Virus record (IMG/VR): IMGVR_UViG_3300022927_000082
Coordinates: 1-30,420 of that record
DNA: 30,420 nucleotides
Source of the DNA: a virus
Strand: one strand, 5' to 3'
Translations under genes and position numbers: made by a program
Shown here: positions 1 through 11,100 of the stretch, piece after piece
Layout of the letters: each line of letters starts with the position of its first letter
Position numbering within the stretch: position 1 is the first letter of the stretch
The notes under the pieces: model-generated
What the model was told of the DNA's origin: nothing
The model's input: only the letters and a program-made list of their open reading frames with translations
Databases searched by the model: none

Positions 1-1935
1 AAGAGCAATGCCGTCAGCAAAATATCCAGTAGTTCCATTTACATTGCTAAGTGCATCGTCTTGTTCAGTATCAATAATACTAACTGGTGCCTTACTAGTA
101 ATTCCCATATTATAGAGATGCAAATTAGGTATAAATTCTATAATTGGTCGCTTTGCTCTAGCTGCGTCATCTATTTCAGTGATAAAATTATTATAACCTG
201 CTGTAGCTTCAATTACCTGCCTGTGGAACCATCTATTACCCCTGGCCCATGCGTTATTGTCAATTGAACTGCGGTTACTGACAATATAATCTTGATCAGT
301 AGGACTATTAGTTGCTCCATCATAGGGCTGGGCATCAAAAAGTTTAGTATCATAACCTTCGCCTAGGTTATTTGTATATGATTCTGGTGTAAGTAGACTG
401 GTTGTAGCAATTAGTGAAATGCCCCCGGGCTGGCCGACACCTTCTACATAGTACGTATTGTTCTGATATTCAGCTGGTGTACAACTAGTATCAAATTCTA
501 TTTTAAGACCGTTAGTGAAAGTTACACCATTAGGACTTATATATTGCTGTTTTCCAATAATATCATTGTCTACATTAATCTGAACACTGGCACCAATATC
601 TACTAGAATGATTCTACCAAATCTATTAGCATCTAGTCCATCCTGGTAGTATAACTCATTTGTTAAACTGCTAATCGGCGGAATAAGTTCTAATTTTTGA
701 TCAGTATTTTTCCAAAGCTCACGATTGCCGTAAATTTTTCCCTGCTTAATTCTTACCTTTTGTCCCTGAGGGATAGCAAGTGTTCTTAGCAGAGTAATCG
801 TAGGCGTACCGCCAATATCTGTTATTGTGATAGTATATACATCATATCTTTCACTTAACGGAATTCGTGTTGTGGTATCAAAACTTGTGTTATCTGCATC
901 ATATCCGTAACCATCAAAAGGAGAACCAGCGTCCCAGAGATTTTCATTTTCACTGTCGTTTAAAAATACTAGAGTTTTACCATCTAATTCTGTGAAATTA
1001 TCAATACCAGGATTATTATCCAGGAAGGCACTCAGTACCTGATTGTGTACTTGATTGTAAGATAGTGTTGAACAAAGATCAACGTTAGCGGCCAGTGACA
1101 TTTCAGTGTAGAATGTCTGGTCGTCAGCCTGGGGAACATTAAACGTAATTGTGCCCACATCTTCACCATTGTTGCTGACACCCAAAACTTCTCTTGTGCT
1201 TAAATTTTGCTGTGCAGCACTAATACCAGTTAATCCTACCTCTGTTTGAATCCAGAAAGGAATACCAGGCTGGTTGAGTGTAAAAGTATAATTTCCACCT
1301 CTAGCCAAATATATCGTCTCATTGCTTTGAGCAGTACTTTGGTTAAATCTATATACTGGGTTACCAGTAACTATCTCAACAGTTTCCTGATCCCAGCCAT
1401 ATTCGTCACTATCAAACCCAACTTCTTCAAATCCGACCTGTCTATAAGTTGTACCTTCACGATATACAACATAATCTTCTGAGGTATCAACCTGAGATCC
1501 AAACACATTTACACTGTCTGGTCCATTGGGCAACCAAAAATATTCACCATAATTAATAAGCTTGTCTAGATCAACGAAGCTACTCCAGTTGTAAAATTCT
1601 TGATTGAATAGCTTGTCTATATTGTCAGTCTGACCATTATTATACTTTACACTGTTTAAAAAGTCTACAAACGTACTGACAGTTTCTACATTGCCTGATA
1701 AATTTGTATAGGTAACTGCTGGTTCCAGCTGATAGTTTTGTCGTAACTTATTAATTTCACGAACATAACTGTCTTTAATTTGGAAGTTTGGAGAAAATCT
1801 TCTACCAATAAAATTATTAATTCTAACGTCATCTTTTTCGCTGATAAGCTGATCAACGCTAGCATTTAAGAACTTGTTATTAGCACTTGTTCTAAAAACT
1901 TCGGGTAATAAACCAACACTCTTACGTAATGCCAT
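1..1935 (-). CDS. Large virion structural protein in the gp7 position, C-terminus beyond the window
   Basis: An open leftward frame runs from an ATG at 1935 to the left edge (645 codons, no stop), so the C-terminus is missing. The start overlaps the gp6 stop as TAATG, which suggests translational coupling. The N-terminus reads MALRKSVGLLPEVFRTSANN, then ..NKFLNASVDQLI.., a beginning I associate with large structural proteins of marine T4-like phages. The rest is Asn/Thr/Ser/Gly-rich with short beta-type stretches and no membrane segment or catalytic motif. In T4 the gene after 6 is gene 7, a large baseplate wedge protein of about 1,030 aa; the position supports a wedge-associated role, but I see no motif that proves gp7 homology. 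A fibre or other tail-periphery protein is the alternative. The virion assignment is fairly sure, the exact identity is not. Confidence 0.7.
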   Translation of the reverse strand, partial: MALRKSVGLLPEVFRTSANNKFLNASVDQLISEKDDVRINNFIGRRFSPNFQIKDSYVREINKLRQNYQLEPAVTYTNLSGNVETVSTFVDFLNSVKYNNGQTDNIDKLFNQEFYNWSSFVDLDKLINYGEYFWLPNGPDSVNVFGSQVDTSEDYVVYREGTTYRQVGFEEVGFDSDEYGWDQETVEIVTGNPVYRFNQSTAQSNETIYLARGGNYTFTLNQPGIPFWIQTEVGLTGISAAQQNLSTREVLGVSNNGEDVGTITFNVPQADDQTFYTEMSLAANVDLCSTLSYNQVHNQVLSAFLDNNPGIDNFTELDGKTLVFLNDSENENLWDAGSPFDGYGYDADNTSFDTTTRIPLSERYDVYTITITDIGGTPTITLLRTLAIPQGQKVRIKQGKIYGNRELWKNTDQKLELIPPISSLTNELYYQDGLDANRFGRIILVDIGASVQINVDNDIIGKQQYISPNGVTFTNGLKIEFDTSCTPAEYQNNTYYVEGVGQPGGISLIATTSLLTPESYTNNLGEGYDTKLFDAQPYDGATNSPTDQDYIVSNRSSIDNNAWARGNRWFHRQVIEATAGYNNFITEIDDAARAKRPIIEFIPNLHLYNMGITSKAPVSIIDTEQDDALSNVNGTTGYFADGIAL

Positions 1936-4900
1936 TAGTAATCATATCCCGATAATGTAGTAGTACCACGTGTAATACTATTTGTTACTGTATTTACTGT
2001 AGTTGAAGAACCGGTTGCCGACGCACTAACGCTTTCTGTGACCAGCGTATTTGTTGTTTGATTGACAACAGTGCCACTGGCTCTAAGTGTTGTTGCTGTA
2101 ATAACATCAATGATCTCAATATCATTAACAGTTGCACTGCTAATAAAGATTTCATCTCGCTGACTTTGTATTTGGTATAAACTACCAAATGAACTTGATC
2201 CGCTCTTGGGAACAATGATCACGCTAAGAATATCCGGTGCTAAAACTGTATGTAGGTAACTGTCTAGTTCGCTAAAGTAGAATGTATCACCAAAATCCCA
2301 GTTAGCAATGTTAAAGTATTCATTAATAGCATTTACTACTCTAGCTTTAATCTCATTGTCTGTGACTAGGGTGCTTGTGTTTTTAACAATCTTAAATGTT
2401 GCTTGTAAATTAGCATCTGCCTTGTCACCAAACAGTGGTCTATAGTTTACGCTATGGAAAATAATAGCATCACTTACACTCTTATAACTTTCCAAACTGC
2501 CAAAACTATCACGTAATTCTGTAGTACTGGGTCTTGCAGGTTTAGATACTTTACCACTAACGTCAGTTATCCAGTTACGGAAATCAGTATCATACTGTGT
2601 TGTTAGCAGGAATAGGTCTATAATATTACTTGGGCTTGGATCAATACGTCTGTTATTTGGAGCATTGTGGGTATACTGGAACAACAGATTACTTCTACCT
2701 ATTTCCGTTGTATAGTCTGTAGTTTCTGTAACTATTTTTGTGCCACTGGTATTGATTGACAATACCCAAAACTGTTTAGAGCTACTAGTATAAAAAAGTT
2801 GCCCACTTTCATAAGCAGCAAGACTTGTACGTAGTTCTGCTACAGTAGAATAGTTTGTATCAATGCTTCCGTCTACAATTGGTTGATATCTAATAAACCC
2901 ACTGTTATCCAAATAGCTTTTATAAAAAACAACTTTTGTAGCACTGTTTACTGTAGGAGCAACAATTATGTCAAAAACTTCAGGATCGTCTACTACACCA
3001 TCTTTATCAGTGTCTGGGAAAGTAACTTTAACTTTTTCTGTAAGAGTATAACCATCTGTCTCAACTACACTATCGTCTACATTAAGTACATAATTTATTC
3101 CTAGATTGCTGCTGCTATCTGGTAACGTATTGCTTTTGAGAATGTTAATTCTATCCTGAACTGTTTTGCCAGTTACTGGGTCAAAAATAGTTAGATCAGG
3201 ATCAAAATAAAATCTTGTTTCCAGGACACTTTCAAAGTAGTAAGCTGTACTTCTATAGCTAACTGTATAGGTAGCACCATCATTTGTAAATTTCCAGAAC
3301 CAACTGTTGTCCCGTCCTGAACTAGAAGTATCACCAGCATTATCAAGACTAAAAGTATTTCTCTGATCTAGATCTAAAGCAGTAATTAACACCCATTGCT
3401 GCGTATCTCTATCGTATCTGATACCAAATGTTTTGTACTGAGTAATAGCAGTAATTAAACTAGATCTAAAATCGCTCAAAAATACATTATTCCAGGGTGC
3501 TATTACTCTGTCTAATATTGCGCCTGAGGGTATAACTTCGCTGAGAGTAACTGGGCCAGTACCATCATCTAAATCGCCTTCACCCTGGTTGGTACCGTCA
3601 GTAACAACCTGTGTTACGCTTGCCCACAAATAGTTTTTTGTGTTTTGTAATCCCAAACTGCTTAATACAAGAGCGTTGTTGTTACCAAATACATAACCAG
3701 CTGGCGGTAGAAATTTAATTAAACTGCCAATCTTAACATATTTCATATTACTGCTAGTGTAAGTACCAATAGTTTGTGGAGCATTAGAAATATTTTTGAA
3801 ATATCCATTACAACTTCCTGTACCCTGTATAGTTCTATTCCAGGTTACTGATAGATCAGAAACATCTATACTGCTGTAATTTTTATAATAAAAGTGAAGG
3901 CTTTCATTATTTTGATTTACTGGTTCAATCTGTCTGCTAATAACGTTTGCAATATCACTAGTAGTTGTAAATGTAAAATTAAATGTTTTAATGGGCTCTT
4001 CTCTATATAGAACACCATCTTCAGCTACAATGTTAGTACTGCTATATTTTCCGGTTGTGTCTCTAACATCCAGGTAACGGCTAATACCGCTAACTGTTCT
4101 GTTGACAGCCTTGGACTTAACAATGTTATTATAAGTTGTAAATGGGAAAATCTGATAATCTTCACCGGTTACCATACGATCCTGTGTATAGTATTGCTGT
4201 GGTGCTTTTACTTTAATTTCTGCAAGACTCTGCCTAGCAGTGCCATTGCTTACTGTCTGCTGAAGACTCAGTCTAAGTGTAATAGTTTCCAGCTGTCTTG
4301 TATGACTAACATAAGGCACTGCAATTTCAATGTCCTGCATATCTGCAGGTGCGATTTTGTAAGTTAAGCCAACGCCAGTACGGAAATAAACTCTGTAATC
4401 ACCCACTGGACTATCAGCAAAAATATCATCACCAAAAACTAGCTCAATCTGGTCATTTTCTCTGCCATTAACACTAAAGAGTGTTTTTACTTCCTTGCTC
4501 AAACTATTGTAAATGACATTAGTGCCGCTAATTGCAGGCAGCTTGGTCCACTGTTCGGTTTCTCTACCATTTGTGTCTAACTTGTAGAGCCACACATCAT
4601 TGTTATCAATGTTTGCTACATCTACTTGTACTACGCGATTGGGTAGTTTTTCACTGATTGCAAAATCAACCGTTTGTAATGATCCTTGTTTGAAGTATAC
4701 AAAGAATCCATTATTAACACTATTGTATCCTAAACCGTCGCGTCTGTAGATCAAACTCGTTGTAGAGCTGGGTTGGGGTGCTCGTTCATACAAGTAGCTT
4801 CTACCACTGTATGTTCCGGTTACTATCTCAAAACTAAAATCTCTGCCACCAACCGAGGAACTGAACTGATAAACAGGGACCGTATTTGGTGTGATGTTAA

Positions 4901-5465
4901 CATTATATTCTTCAGTTGTAGTCCCGCCGATGACTGTTCTTAGTGCAGGGTTACCATAACGCTGCTCGCTAACTAGCGCCGCATTAACAATTGTTGTAAA
5001 CTGTTCTAGGAAGTCTGGATTGTTTACGTCACCCCAAAAAATCTCTGTATCTTGTAGGTTATTTCCGTTACTATCAAACACTGGTTCAGTAGTAGATACG
5101 CTAGTAACTTTAAGTAATCCACGAGCAATCTGGTTGCGTTTGGGATGATAGTTAAGCATCTTAGCGAGGCGGAGAATACTGTCTCTACGCTCTGCTGTCT
5201 CAAGGAAATTTTCTCTAGCATTTAAATCAGTTCGGAAACTTAAACTCTGACCAAGATATGCTATAAGGTCAATGAGAGCAACATACTCACTACTTTCAAT
5301 AAAATCGTTAAAATCTTCAGGATAGAAAGTCTGAAGGTATTCAATCATACTTCTGCGAATTGTCTGGAAATCATAGCTCTGGAAGTCTATGTCTCTAAAG
5401 GTTTCGTATACCTTTGTCCAGTTTTCAGCAGCAAATAGATTGGATTCGCGAATAGTATTAGCCAT
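1935..5465 (-). CDS. gp6: Baseplate wedge subunit gp6
   Basis: 1,176 aa. T4 gp6 forms the inner ring of the baseplate wedge and belongs to the baseplate J family. The N-terminal part (..FQTIRRSMIEYLQTFYPEDF.., ..YVALIDLIAYLGQSLSFR.., ..RRDSILRLAKMLNYHPKRN..) is the conserved start of this family. Conserved J-like segments follow around residues 330-450 (..VFGDDIFADSPVGDYRVYFR.., ..TGEDYQIFPF..). The protein is much longer than T4 gp6 (about 660 aa), as is common in marine relatives; the extra length lies in the middle and carries an EF-hand-like loop (DTDKDGVVDDPE, residues 818-829). It starts at an ATG with AAGGG about 8 nt upstream, and a late-type promoter (AATAAATA) lies at 5486-5493. It is followed by gp25 upstream and the gp7-position gene downstream in the same leftward operon. 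Confidence 0.9.
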   Translation of the reverse strand: MANTIRESNLFAAENWTKVYETFRDIDFQSYDFQTIRRSMIEYLQTFYPEDFNDFIESSEYVALIDLIAYLGQSLSFRTDLNARENFLETAERRDSILRLAKMLNYHPKRNQIARGLLKVTSVSTTEPVFDSNGNNLQDTEIFWGDVNNPDFLEQFTTIVNAALVSEQRYGNPALRTVIGGTTTEEYNVNITPNTVPVYQFSSSVGGRDFSFEIVTGTYSGRSYLYERAPQPSSTTSLIYRRDGLGYNSVNNGFFVYFKQGSLQTVDFAISEKLPNRVVQVDVANIDNNDVWLYKLDTNGRETEQWTKLPAISGTNVIYNSLSKEVKTLFSVNGRENDQIELVFGDDIFADSPVGDYRVYFRTGVGLTYKIAPADMQDIEIAVPYVSHTRQLETITLRLSLQQTVSNGTARQSLAEIKVKAPQQYYTQDRMVTGEDYQIFPFTTYNNIVKSKAVNRTVSGISRYLDVRDTTGKYSSTNIVAEDGVLYREEPIKTFNFTFTTTSDIANVISRQIEPVNQNNESLHFYYKNYSSIDVSDLSVTWNRTIQGTGSCNGYFKNISNAPQTIGTYTSSNMKYVKIGSLIKFLPPAGYVFGNNNALVLSSLGLQNTKNYLWASVTQVVTDGTNQGEGDLDDGTGPVTLSEVIPSGAILDRVIAPWNNVFLSDFRSSLITAITQYKTFGIRYDRDTQQWVLITALDLDQRNTFSLDNAGDTSSSGRDNSWFWKFTNDGATYTVSYRSTAYYFESVLETRFYFDPDLTIFDPVTGKTVQDRINILKSNTLPDSSSNLGINYVLNVDDSVVETDGYTLTEKVKVTFPDTDKDGVVDDPEVFDIIVAPTVNSATKVVFYKSYLDNSGFIRYQPIVDGSIDTNYSTVAELRTSLAAYESGQLFYTSSSKQFWVLSINTSGTKIVTETTDYTTEIGRSNLLFQYTHNAPNNRRIDPSPSNIIDLFLLTTQYDTDFRNWITDVSGKVSKPARPSTTELRDSFGSLESYKSVSDAIIFHSVNYRPLFGDKADANLQATFKIVKNTSTLVTDNEIKARVVNAINEYFNIANWDFGDTFYFSELDSYLHTVLAPDILSVIIVPKSGSSSFGSLYQIQSQRDEIFISSATVNDIEIIDVITATTLRASGTVVNQTTNTLVTESVSASATGSSTTVNTVTNSITRGTTTLSGYDY

Positions 5466-5485
5466 TATATAACCCTTGTTTCAGT

Positions 5486-5493
5486 TATTTATT
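5486..5493 (-). promoter_or_regulatory. Putative late promoter for gp6
   Basis: The minus strand reads AATAAATA in the 62-nt gap between gp25 and gp6, one base from the T4 late consensus TATAAATA. It would start a transcript about 15 nt before the gp6 ATG and so reinforce expression inside the operon. It rests on motif and position only. Confidence 0.45.
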
Positions 5494-5527
5494 TAGGTTA
5501 TAAACTGGTAGTTTTATAAAGCTAGTA

Positions 5528-5908
5528 TTATTCAGTTTCTAGAACTGTTCCGTCTTGCCTATTAAATGCTATTCTTAAGCGTTCAGCAAGGTTTGCTGAT
5601 ATGAACAATAAGCTCATTTCGACCATAATGCCGTTTTCAAATTCATCAACTAAAATATTTTGAGGGCTAACTCTAGGATCATTATTAATTACAGCATTTA
5701 CTTCATCTAATATTAGATTTTTAACTTCGGGTGTAAGAGGTTCCATAACAAGATCTACAATACTGCTACCGAATTCAGGGTTTAATAGCTTTTCACCTTT
5801 ACGTATAGCAAAATGATTTAACAAGTCACGTTTGACTAATTCAACATCAGTCAATCTTGTTGGTCCAAACTCATTGCTTATAGTTGTATATCCAATATAT
5901 TGCGCCAT
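5528..5908 (-). CDS. gp25: Baseplate wedge subunit gp25
   Basis: 126 aa, close to T4 gp25 (132 aa). It belongs to the GPW/gp25 family, a small sheath-initiating wedge protein conserved in contractile tails and type VI secretion. Typical features are visible: an N-terminal region with DVELVKRDLLNHFAIRKGEK, followed by LNPEFGSSIVDLVMEPLTPE and a C-terminal half with DPRVSPQNI and NGIMVEMSLLF. The SD AAGGTG lies upstream of the ATG at 5908, and the gene sits 14 nt after the gp5-like gene, between it and gp6. In the contractile-tail core bundle gp25 joins gp6 and gp53, both of which are encoded in this operon. Confidence 0.93.
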   Translation of the reverse strand: MAQYIGYTTISNEFGPTRLTDVELVKRDLLNHFAIRKGEKLLNPEFGSSIVDLVMEPLTPEVKNLILDEVNAVINNDPRVSPQNILVDEFENGIMVEMSLLFISANLAERLRIAFNRQDGTVLETE

Positions 5909-5922
5909 ATCGTATTTACACC

Positions 5923-8172
5923 TTATAAATCTATAGTAGGTGTTCTAAGAACGGATGGCCTAGCTACTGTTTTTCCAGCAGTAATATTTTTATAAGTTCC
6001 CGATCTAGTAAATGCTACTGCACTTTTAGCTGCCTGGCTATCTTTAGTTAACTGAGCTCTTTGATCTTGTTCACTAACAATCTGTGTTGTGCCTTTGAGA
6101 GGTTTTGGTTCAATAAGGGCTCCAGTTCTAAACTTGACCGCTGTGGCTGGGTCTGATGTCATACCCATATACATCATTGATGCTGTAGTTTCCGCATCAT
6201 CGTCTCGTTGAATACCCCCTGACATTTTTAGATCGCTGTATATATTAATCATCTTGTTTTGAAACAGTTGTTCTTGTGCAAAGTCATTTTCCATGAAACC
6301 TTCCATGTCATCAAAACCATCTTTGCCTGTCCAGACTCTAGGGTTGTCGAGCTCGCCATTGAATTGGGTTTCAGCGTTAACATATCCATTATCAATCATG
6401 TCTGCTACAGTAAATCCATACTTTCCAAAAGCACCTGTTTCCTCATTAATGTAATCATACTCGCCATCACTACCAAATTCTTGTGCCATCATAGCAGACA
6501 TTGCCCTGGTCTGAGTAGCATCCAAGGCACCAACGCTAAGACCCGTATTGAGTTGTTTGACAAAGTTAACTGGATCTAGTTTTTGACTGTTGGGCAATGC
6601 ATCAGCAGCAACCAATCCTGCTTTTCCTGGCGGATTAAGCAAAACTGGCCAATCTTCATCATCGTCTTCAAAGGTCTGATCAACTGCTTGATATATTGTT
6701 GGTTGTGTTGTAACCAAATGTTTGTCATAAGGCTCGTGGGTAGGAGCTCTATCCACGCTTGTCTTTAGATCTTTAACAGCATTATAGAAGCCTTGTCCGT
6801 CAGTTTCAGTATCTTTTAGGGTTTTTATCTGTGCTGCCTGTTGTTTACCTGCTCCGGCGGCGCCGCTTTGGATTGCTGTACAAGAACCTGCTATACTAAT
6901 TGTACCGCCTGCTTTAACATTCACTCCTGAACTGCCATCTAGATTAGCAGAGCCGCCGCTCTTTAAATTTGCAACTTTGCCACCAAACACATACATAGCA
7001 CCATCACTATAAAGGTTAGTCATTTGCTGGCCCTCAAGATGCATATTATTCATACTAACCATCTGAATAGTTTGCCCAGCATGGAATTTTATTTGCTGGT
7101 CAGCATGGAAGTTTATATTGGCACTGCGAACGTTCACGTTTGTTTGGCTATACAGATCCAATTGCCCTTGCTTGTCCATCTGTATCCAAGCAGTGCCAGC
7201 AGCATTACTAATGTAGATAACATCCTCTGTATCGTGTAGTAGTAATTGATGTCCTTTAGCTGTACGGATACGAACAAGATTGTTGTTACCTTCGATGTCG
7301 CCATCGTCCATTACAATACTATGGCCTTTTGCTCTACTAACAGGTTTCATCAATACATCTTGTTGCTCGCCAGTAAGCTCACCGCCATCTTTTAGCTTGT
7401 TGAGAATGTCTTTTCTGTTTTTAATATCAGTGCCGTTTTTATCAAGCTTGCGGCCCTTGCTGGTAATCCCAATAACTTCGCTTGGAGTTTCACGCATTAA
7501 ACTACTGGTAGTTAGACCACGAATTTCATCTTTATCTAGACCTACTACTTTCAGATGCCCTGCTTCAGTAACGTCTAACGCACGTTTTGGCGTTAGAAAA
7601 TTCTTGAGTGTGCCAGTGTCATTTGCTTTATCATTAAACTCAAGAGCCGGCGCTTTGGAATGTCTTACCAGTGATTGTGTAGATGCATCTTTCGAGAAAT
7701 TGTCTGTCATACTTGCTGCTGGCAAACTTTGCATCATGTACAAGTCTGGCGCGCAAGCAAACCAGTAGCCTTCAGAGTTTCTACCTTCAGGGAAGAAGCA
7801 TAAAACTTTTGTTCCTATATCAGGCGCTGGATAAACAAAGCCGCCGGTATTTTTTACACTTATATTAGTTACATTAGGATCTAACGCTTCTGTTCTACTG
7901 TAAAACGGACTACACCATCTAACCTGACGCCACTGTGTTGGTTGATCTTCCAAACTCGCTGTTCGTGATCCGCTAGCCATTCCGCCTACTACTTCACCTG
8001 TTTGTTGGAATGTTGGCACAAACACACTAATAACACCCATGCGTGTGGGATGACTGTTAACTTTAACAATACCTACAACAATACTACGTTCTTCTCTGAC
8101 GCCTCTTGCTTGTGAGGTATCAAAATCTTTATCACCACCTCTACTCTGAATATTTCTACTGGCTCTTGGCAT
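5923..8172 (-). CDS. gp5: gp5-like baseplate hub/central spike protein
   Basis: 749 aa. Residues about 30-56 (..RSIVVGIVKVNSHPTRMG.., VISVFVPTF) look like the N-terminal OB-fold of gp5/VgrG-type hub proteins. Residues about 320-440 are a run of short alternating beta repeats (NVNVRSANINFHADQQIKFH, ..GGKVANLKSGGSANLDG..) as expected for the trimeric beta-helix needle. Near the C-terminus E565-FGSDGEYDYINEETGAFGK resembles the ESxxNY..GY.G.YQ.G motif of a transglycosylase-like lysozyme; the T4 lysozyme domain that sits inside T4 gp5 is not recognisable. The protein should form the cell-puncturing spike under the tail tube. AAGGA precedes the ATG, 10 nt after the upstream hub gene. The gp5/VgrG assignment is firm; enzymatic activity of the C-terminal domain is inferred. 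Confidence 0.85.
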   Translation of the reverse strand: MPRASRNIQSRGGDKDFDTSQARGVREERSIVVGIVKVNSHPTRMGVISVFVPTFQQTGEVVGGMASGSRTASLEDQPTQWRQVRWCSPFYSRTEALDPNVTNISVKNTGGFVYPAPDIGTKVLCFFPEGRNSEGYWFACAPDLYMMQSLPAASMTDNFSKDASTQSLVRHSKAPALEFNDKANDTGTLKNFLTPKRALDVTEAGHLKVVGLDKDEIRGLTTSSLMRETPSEVIGITSKGRKLDKNGTDIKNRKDILNKLKDGGELTGEQQDVLMKPVSRAKGHSIVMDDGDIEGNNNLVRIRTAKGHQLLLHDTEDVIYISNAAGTAWIQMDKQGQLDLYSQTNVNVRSANINFHADQQIKFHAGQTIQMVSMNNMHLEGQQMTNLYSDGAMYVFGGKVANLKSGGSANLDGSSGVNVKAGGTISIAGSCTAIQSGAAGAGKQQAAQIKTLKDTETDGQGFYNAVKDLKTSVDRAPTHEPYDKHLVTTQPTIYQAVDQTFEDDDEDWPVLLNPPGKAGLVAADALPNSQKLDPVNFVKQLNTGLSVGALDATQTRAMSAMMAQEFGSDGEYDYINEETGAFGKYGFTVADMIDNGYVNAETQFNGELDNPRVWTGKDGFDDMEGFMENDFAQEQLFQNKMINIYSDLKMSGGIQRDDDAETTASMMYMGMTSDPATAVKFRTGALIEPKPLKGTTQIVSEQDQRAQLTKDSQAAKSAVAFTRSGTYKNITAGKTVARPSVLRTPTIDL

Positions 8173-8182
8173 TAATTATTCC

Positions 8183-11100
8183 TTATGCTGCTGCATCATC
8201 TTCAACTACTAAACCACTAAAACTGGGCGGTGGCGGTGGCGGAACTTCTGATATCAGTGCCTGAGTTGGATTTATTGTTCTATTAGGCAATGTACCAAAT
8301 TCTCCAGTCTGTGTGTTACCGCCAGCCACAGAATTTGCAGTAGTTTTAGAAAAAGTTAATATTTCTTTACCGGTGGCAAACTCGCCTAGGGTATTGCCGC
8401 CGGCAACTTGATTAGCAACGCCAGAAGCAAATGTATTTACGCTACCATTTTTATTGGGTAATTTAGGCGCGGTTGTAGCTGATGTTGATATAGTCCTAGT
8501 TGGTTCAGTACTAGCCTTTGGTTCTGCTTGGTCAACACCATCTCTGCTTAAATCTCCAAGTTTATCAGGCTGCAAGTGTGTTCTAAATCCATTCAACTTT
8601 TGTTGGAATACACCCATACTAAAAGTACTTGTTATTTCAGTAACCTGATAAATTCCATTAAACTCACTACTACGATATTTTCCTTTGTTGGGAATAAGCA
8701 GTCCGCTCTGATCGTCATATTCAGTAGGAGTCTTCAAGTTAATCTGTATGTATGGTGGTGTGAGGTCATAGTCAATAGTACCATCTGGCAAGTATGGTTC
8801 TACATATCGCTGTCTATTCAATTCTTTGTCTTGCCAAAAACTGTCACCGGTAGGCAAAAATGCAGGATCTCCGCGAATAGATAGATTTAAGTTAATTAAA
8901 TCACTACCATCGTTCATTAAAGTACTAAACAAATCTTTTGCTCTTTTATTTTTTATTGTTCCATCATCTTTAATAGACTGTCCTGATGGACTTTGTGTTA
9001 CTACTTTAGTTTGAGGATTTCCTAAAGAACTATTTGGTGTTTTATCTGGTCTCGGATTTCCACTGGTTAATGCAACAGTCTGGTAATATGCATTATCCAT
9101 GGTAAGTTTAAAATCAATTACATCAGTGTTTAGTCCTGTAAAAATATAATCATAAACTTTATGAACGCCTAGTCCTTTGGGTTTTGCTTTTTTACTCCAA
9201 GCAAAATCACTATAATATTGTAAACTGGGAACAATATCATACCTAACCTTAAATTTATATTTTCCGCGTTTTTTATCCCAGCCAATAGTGTCTGTTAATT
9301 TAGGTTTAATTTTAAACCAGCGTATTGCTTCATTTGTTGATGGTTCATTTTCCTTAACAACAAATCTTTCGCCGCTAAATTCGTCAACCTCAGTAATAAT
9401 TTGATTGTCTTCGATAATATTTTGTTCAATATAATCACTACCCACAATTATATAGTTGATCAAATTTACTATACCAGTACCGCTGTTAATTTTAAATGTT
9501 CCAGTACTACTATCTAGATTAACACTGCCTTTTACTGCTGCGCCATAATTTTTAAAAAGCCTATTAGGATCATCATTGGGCGTATTCATAGCATCAAAGT
9601 TCTTCTGTACAAGTTTAGCTTTTGCCAATGAAGGTTCTATGTAAAAGCTAATTTGATCTGCTAATTCGTCTGTAGCTGGTGTTTCCTTCTTATCGTTCTC
9701 ACTTGCATTTTCTAATATCTTTTTTGGCTTTGTAGCATCTTTATAAAAATTATTAATAGCAGAGGCCAAACTTCCCGGGTCACCATAATACACGTCAGCA
9801 TCAGTTGCGTCTGGATCAGCATATTCCTCTTCAGCCTGAGCTTTAGCGAAAATATCCTCCACTGTCTTTGCTTTACACTGAATATTAATAGGAATACTTT
9901 GCTCAATGCTCTTCAGTAAGTCCTGATGAAATGGACATGCTTTAATTTTATAAACAGCGCCTGTTGATTCTACATCAAATTTAAACTCGATAAGTTTTAC
10001 GGGAATATACTTTGGATAAACAATTTCATTCACTGGCTTGCCCAACTCATCGTAGCCTTTGAATTTTATTTCTAATAGATAAGGTGTCTGAAAAAAATCT
10101 ACTTCATTTTGGAGCGCAGTTTTAGCTGTCTCACGTAAACGTTCAATAAAAGTAACACCGCGAGGTTCTGTAACTGTAAATGAAATGTCAATAGCATTAG
10201 TGTTGCCAGTACCTGTATTTGGACTGGATCCTATATTCTTAAGTTCTAAATCATCAATATAAAATTCTTCCTTAAATTCTGGTCCAGCATCACTGCCAAC
10301 ACCGCCGCTTCTGGCAATGAGAATTTTAGGAAATTCTGCAACGCTTCTGGGCTTTTGCATTAATTTTACATAGTTTTTAGGTGACATCATATACAGAGCA
10401 ATATTGTATGTGTAACTAGCAAAGTTATTAAGAATATTTGGCTGTGGATTAATTTCAATAGTAGGAGGTAACGCATCACTAGTAGCAGTTTTTGATGACG
10501 AAGTTTTTGTTACAGGCGCACCGGAACCAGGGTCATCTAGATACTCACTTGGACTACGTTGTTTAATCTGTTCATTACTTGCGTTCCCGTTAGCTTGCTT
10601 ACCTTGTTCTGCGGCATTCTGATTTGCTCTGGCGGTCGCATCCTGTTTTACTCGATTAGCATCTTCAGCTGATAGCGCATTTTTATTTGTAGTAGCATTT
10701 AATCTGTCGGGGTCGTTAGGTTTTGTATCTTTAGAAACTACACCAGCACCGGCATCTGGAACTCGTACTGGATCTTTAATACTATCCGAACCTAGGTTGT
10801 AATATTCAAATGCAGTTGTTCCATTAGCATCAGTTGTTGTGACCTGACCGTTGGCTAATTTTTTTGCCTGTCCAGGTCCTAACAAATGACTAGTAGCTAG
10901 TAATCCGCCTACTCGTGCAGGATCCTCGTTTCCGTTTAATACACCAATTCTTTTTAAAGTACTATAGTTAGCCTGTGTATAGTTTTGAAATGTAGCGTCC
11001 TGCAAGTTAGGATCGTTTAAAAATGCTTGTTGTCCGCCTGGAATAGTCCAGTTACGAGGATTTTCTAGAAATTCTTTCTGATTAAATCTGCCAGAACGTT

